Assembly (NCBI GenBank): GCA_947452755.1 | Contig: CANGDT010000012.1 | Span: 1 to 44,447, forward strand | DNA length: 44,447 nucleotides | Direction: 5' to 3' | Source of the DNA: Actinomycetota bacterium | GTDB lineage: Bacteria > Actinomycetota > Actinomycetes > S36-B12 > UBA5976 | In this document: positions 43,689-44,447 of the stretch, piece after piece | Numbering within the stretch: position 1 is the stretch's first letter | How the letters are laid out: each line of letters starts with the position of its first letter | Program-made: the position numbers and the translations under genes | Notes under the pieces: generated by a model | What the model saw: the letters and a program-made list of their open reading frames with translations, nothing else | Told to the model about the DNA's origin: nothing | Database searches by the model: none

Positions 43689-44237
43689 ATGCAGACTGCA
43701 GTATTCACACTTTGCACGATTGGAGATCGTTCATTGGACATGAATTGGTTGACGCCTAAGGCGCAGGCCCGCCCCGCGGGAAACAAAGGGTGGGGCAGTT
43801 TTGCCATAGAACCAATTCGTGCAGGTGAAACGGTTGGTGGCTTTGGCGGATGGACTGTTCCCCGCGATGTCCTTGCAACGTTGCCACTTGAACGCCAACA
43901 TCGCGCCATTCAAGTTGATGACGACTTGTATCTGGTGTCGCAGGACGAACGCGAACCTGGTGATTGCTTCAACCATTCTTGTGAACCAAGTTGCAGCCTG
44001 ATGGGTGCAACAATCCTGAAAGCTCGCCGCGATATTGCTGTTGGGGAAGAACTCACATTCGACTACGCCACTTGCGACGACACTGACTATGACGAGTTTC
44101 AGTGCGGATGTGGGACTTCACAGTGCCGTGGGACTGTGACTGGGAAGGATTGGCAGCTCACTGAGTTGCATAAGAAATACGACGGTGAGTTTTCTCCTTA
44201 TTTAGCTCGACGTATTGCGGCGGAATACAAAGCCTGA
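43689..44237 (+). CDS. SET-domain protein with post-SET zinc-binding motif
   Basis: A 182-residue protein. The SET fold is visible as GNKGWGSFAIEPIRAGETV (SET-I start), GDCFNHSCEPSC (the N-H-S-C motif binding the methyl donor), ARRDIAVGEELTFDYA (the GEEL-x-F-D-Y motif with the catalytic Tyr) and a post-SET cluster FQCGCGTSQCRGTV whose cysteines bind zinc. Such lysine methyltransferases are frequent in eukaryotes and scattered in bacteria; the target here is unknown. GGAG 7 bases before the ATG at 43689 supports that start, although homology-like sequence begins at the Met at 43740. Divergent from serS with a 55-base gap. Confidence 0.85.
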   Translation: MQTAVFTLCTIGDRSLDMNWLTPKAQARPAGNKGWGSFAIEPIRAGETVGGFGGWTVPRDVLATLPLERQHRAIQVDDDLYLVSQDEREPGDCFNHSCEPSCSLMGATILKARRDIAVGEELTFDYATCDDTDYDEFQCGCGTSQCRGTVTGKDWQLTELHKKYDGEFSPYLARRIAAEYKA

Positions 44238-44337
44238 TTTCTTACCTCTATATCCCTTGTTTATTGCCCGCTTGGGTGCTGAATTTTTGGAACAGCGATT
44301 TTTCGCGTAATCTTGCAGAGTTCGATTTATCGAATGT

Positions 44338-44424
44338 GGCGAGGTGGCAGAGCGGCCGAATGCGGGCGCCTTGAAAGCGTCTGAGGTGTTAAAGCCTCCG
44401 GGGGTTCAAATCCCTCCCTCGCCG
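44338..44424 (+). tRNA. tRNA-Ser(TGA)
   Basis: An 87-base class II tRNA with acceptor arms GGCGAGG/CCTCGCC, anticodon loop CTTGAAA (anticodon TGA, serine UCA codons), a long variable arm of the serine type, and a T-arm GGGGG-TTCAAAT-CCCTC region. Discriminator G; CCA is not encoded. It is 700 bases from serS. Confidence 0.95.
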
Positions 44425-44447
44425 CGTAAACGGAAAACCCCCGCCTA

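Overview
The window is a stretch of an actinobacterial chromosome with moderate base composition (about half G+C by eye, not counted). The actinobacterial assignment rests on a topoisomerase I with a Lys/Ala-rich tail, a K+-independent-type membrane pyrophosphatase, an LCP cell-wall ligase with a long cytoplasmic N-terminus, a TAP-type secreted alpha/beta hydrolase, an MpaB/DUF2236 protein, a TrpB2-type enzyme and many secreted proteins carrying actinobacterial Ig-like modules. A free-living aquatic lineage is plausible, but this is inference.

Layout. Positions 1-1964 hold the 3' part of an Ogt-like gene, a small membrane protein and a zinc alcohol dehydrogenase. Positions 1965-12130 form a probable beta-glucan (laminarin-like) utilisation locus. 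One leftward operon encodes a sugar-binding protein, two ABC permeases, a GH1 beta-glucosidase and a very large secreted protein. Divergent from it are a GH16 endo-glucanase with an OmpA-like domain and a small lipoprotein. A convergent LacI regulator follows. Two matching LacI-type operators lie before the ABC operon and before the next secreted protein at 12573. Positions 12573-22943 hold secreted repeat proteins, an SDR, an MpaB-like protein, an L,D-transpeptidase, the Kup potassium transporter, an aminotransferase and a secreted propeller-like protein. A tRNA-Thr(CGT) with unusual repeats 3' of it precedes a two-component system (23501-25853). From 25858 to 39563 the content is mainly housekeeping: TAP hydrolase, holB, tmk, topA, hppA, LCP protein, pheA, a HAD phosphatase and trpB2. 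The window ends with serS, a SET-domain protein and tRNA-Ser(TGA).

The most unusual part is a compact, AT-richer cassette at about 39615-42321, lying between two copies of the same terminator (one full-length after trpB2, one truncated before serS). It encodes an XRE-TPR regulator with the architecture of RRNPP peptide-pheromone receptors (Rgg/PlcR/PrgX type). Divergent from it is a 39-codon secreted peptide gene, followed by a secreted Ser/Thr-rich protein with a possible pore-forming-type beta-hairpin and an overlapping lipoprotein gene. A perfect 40-bp palindrome lies over the lipobox codons of the lipoprotein. I read this as a candidate mobile peptide-signalling module controlling a secreted effector and its possible immunity lipoprotein. 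The architecture is visible in the sequence; the function is inference.
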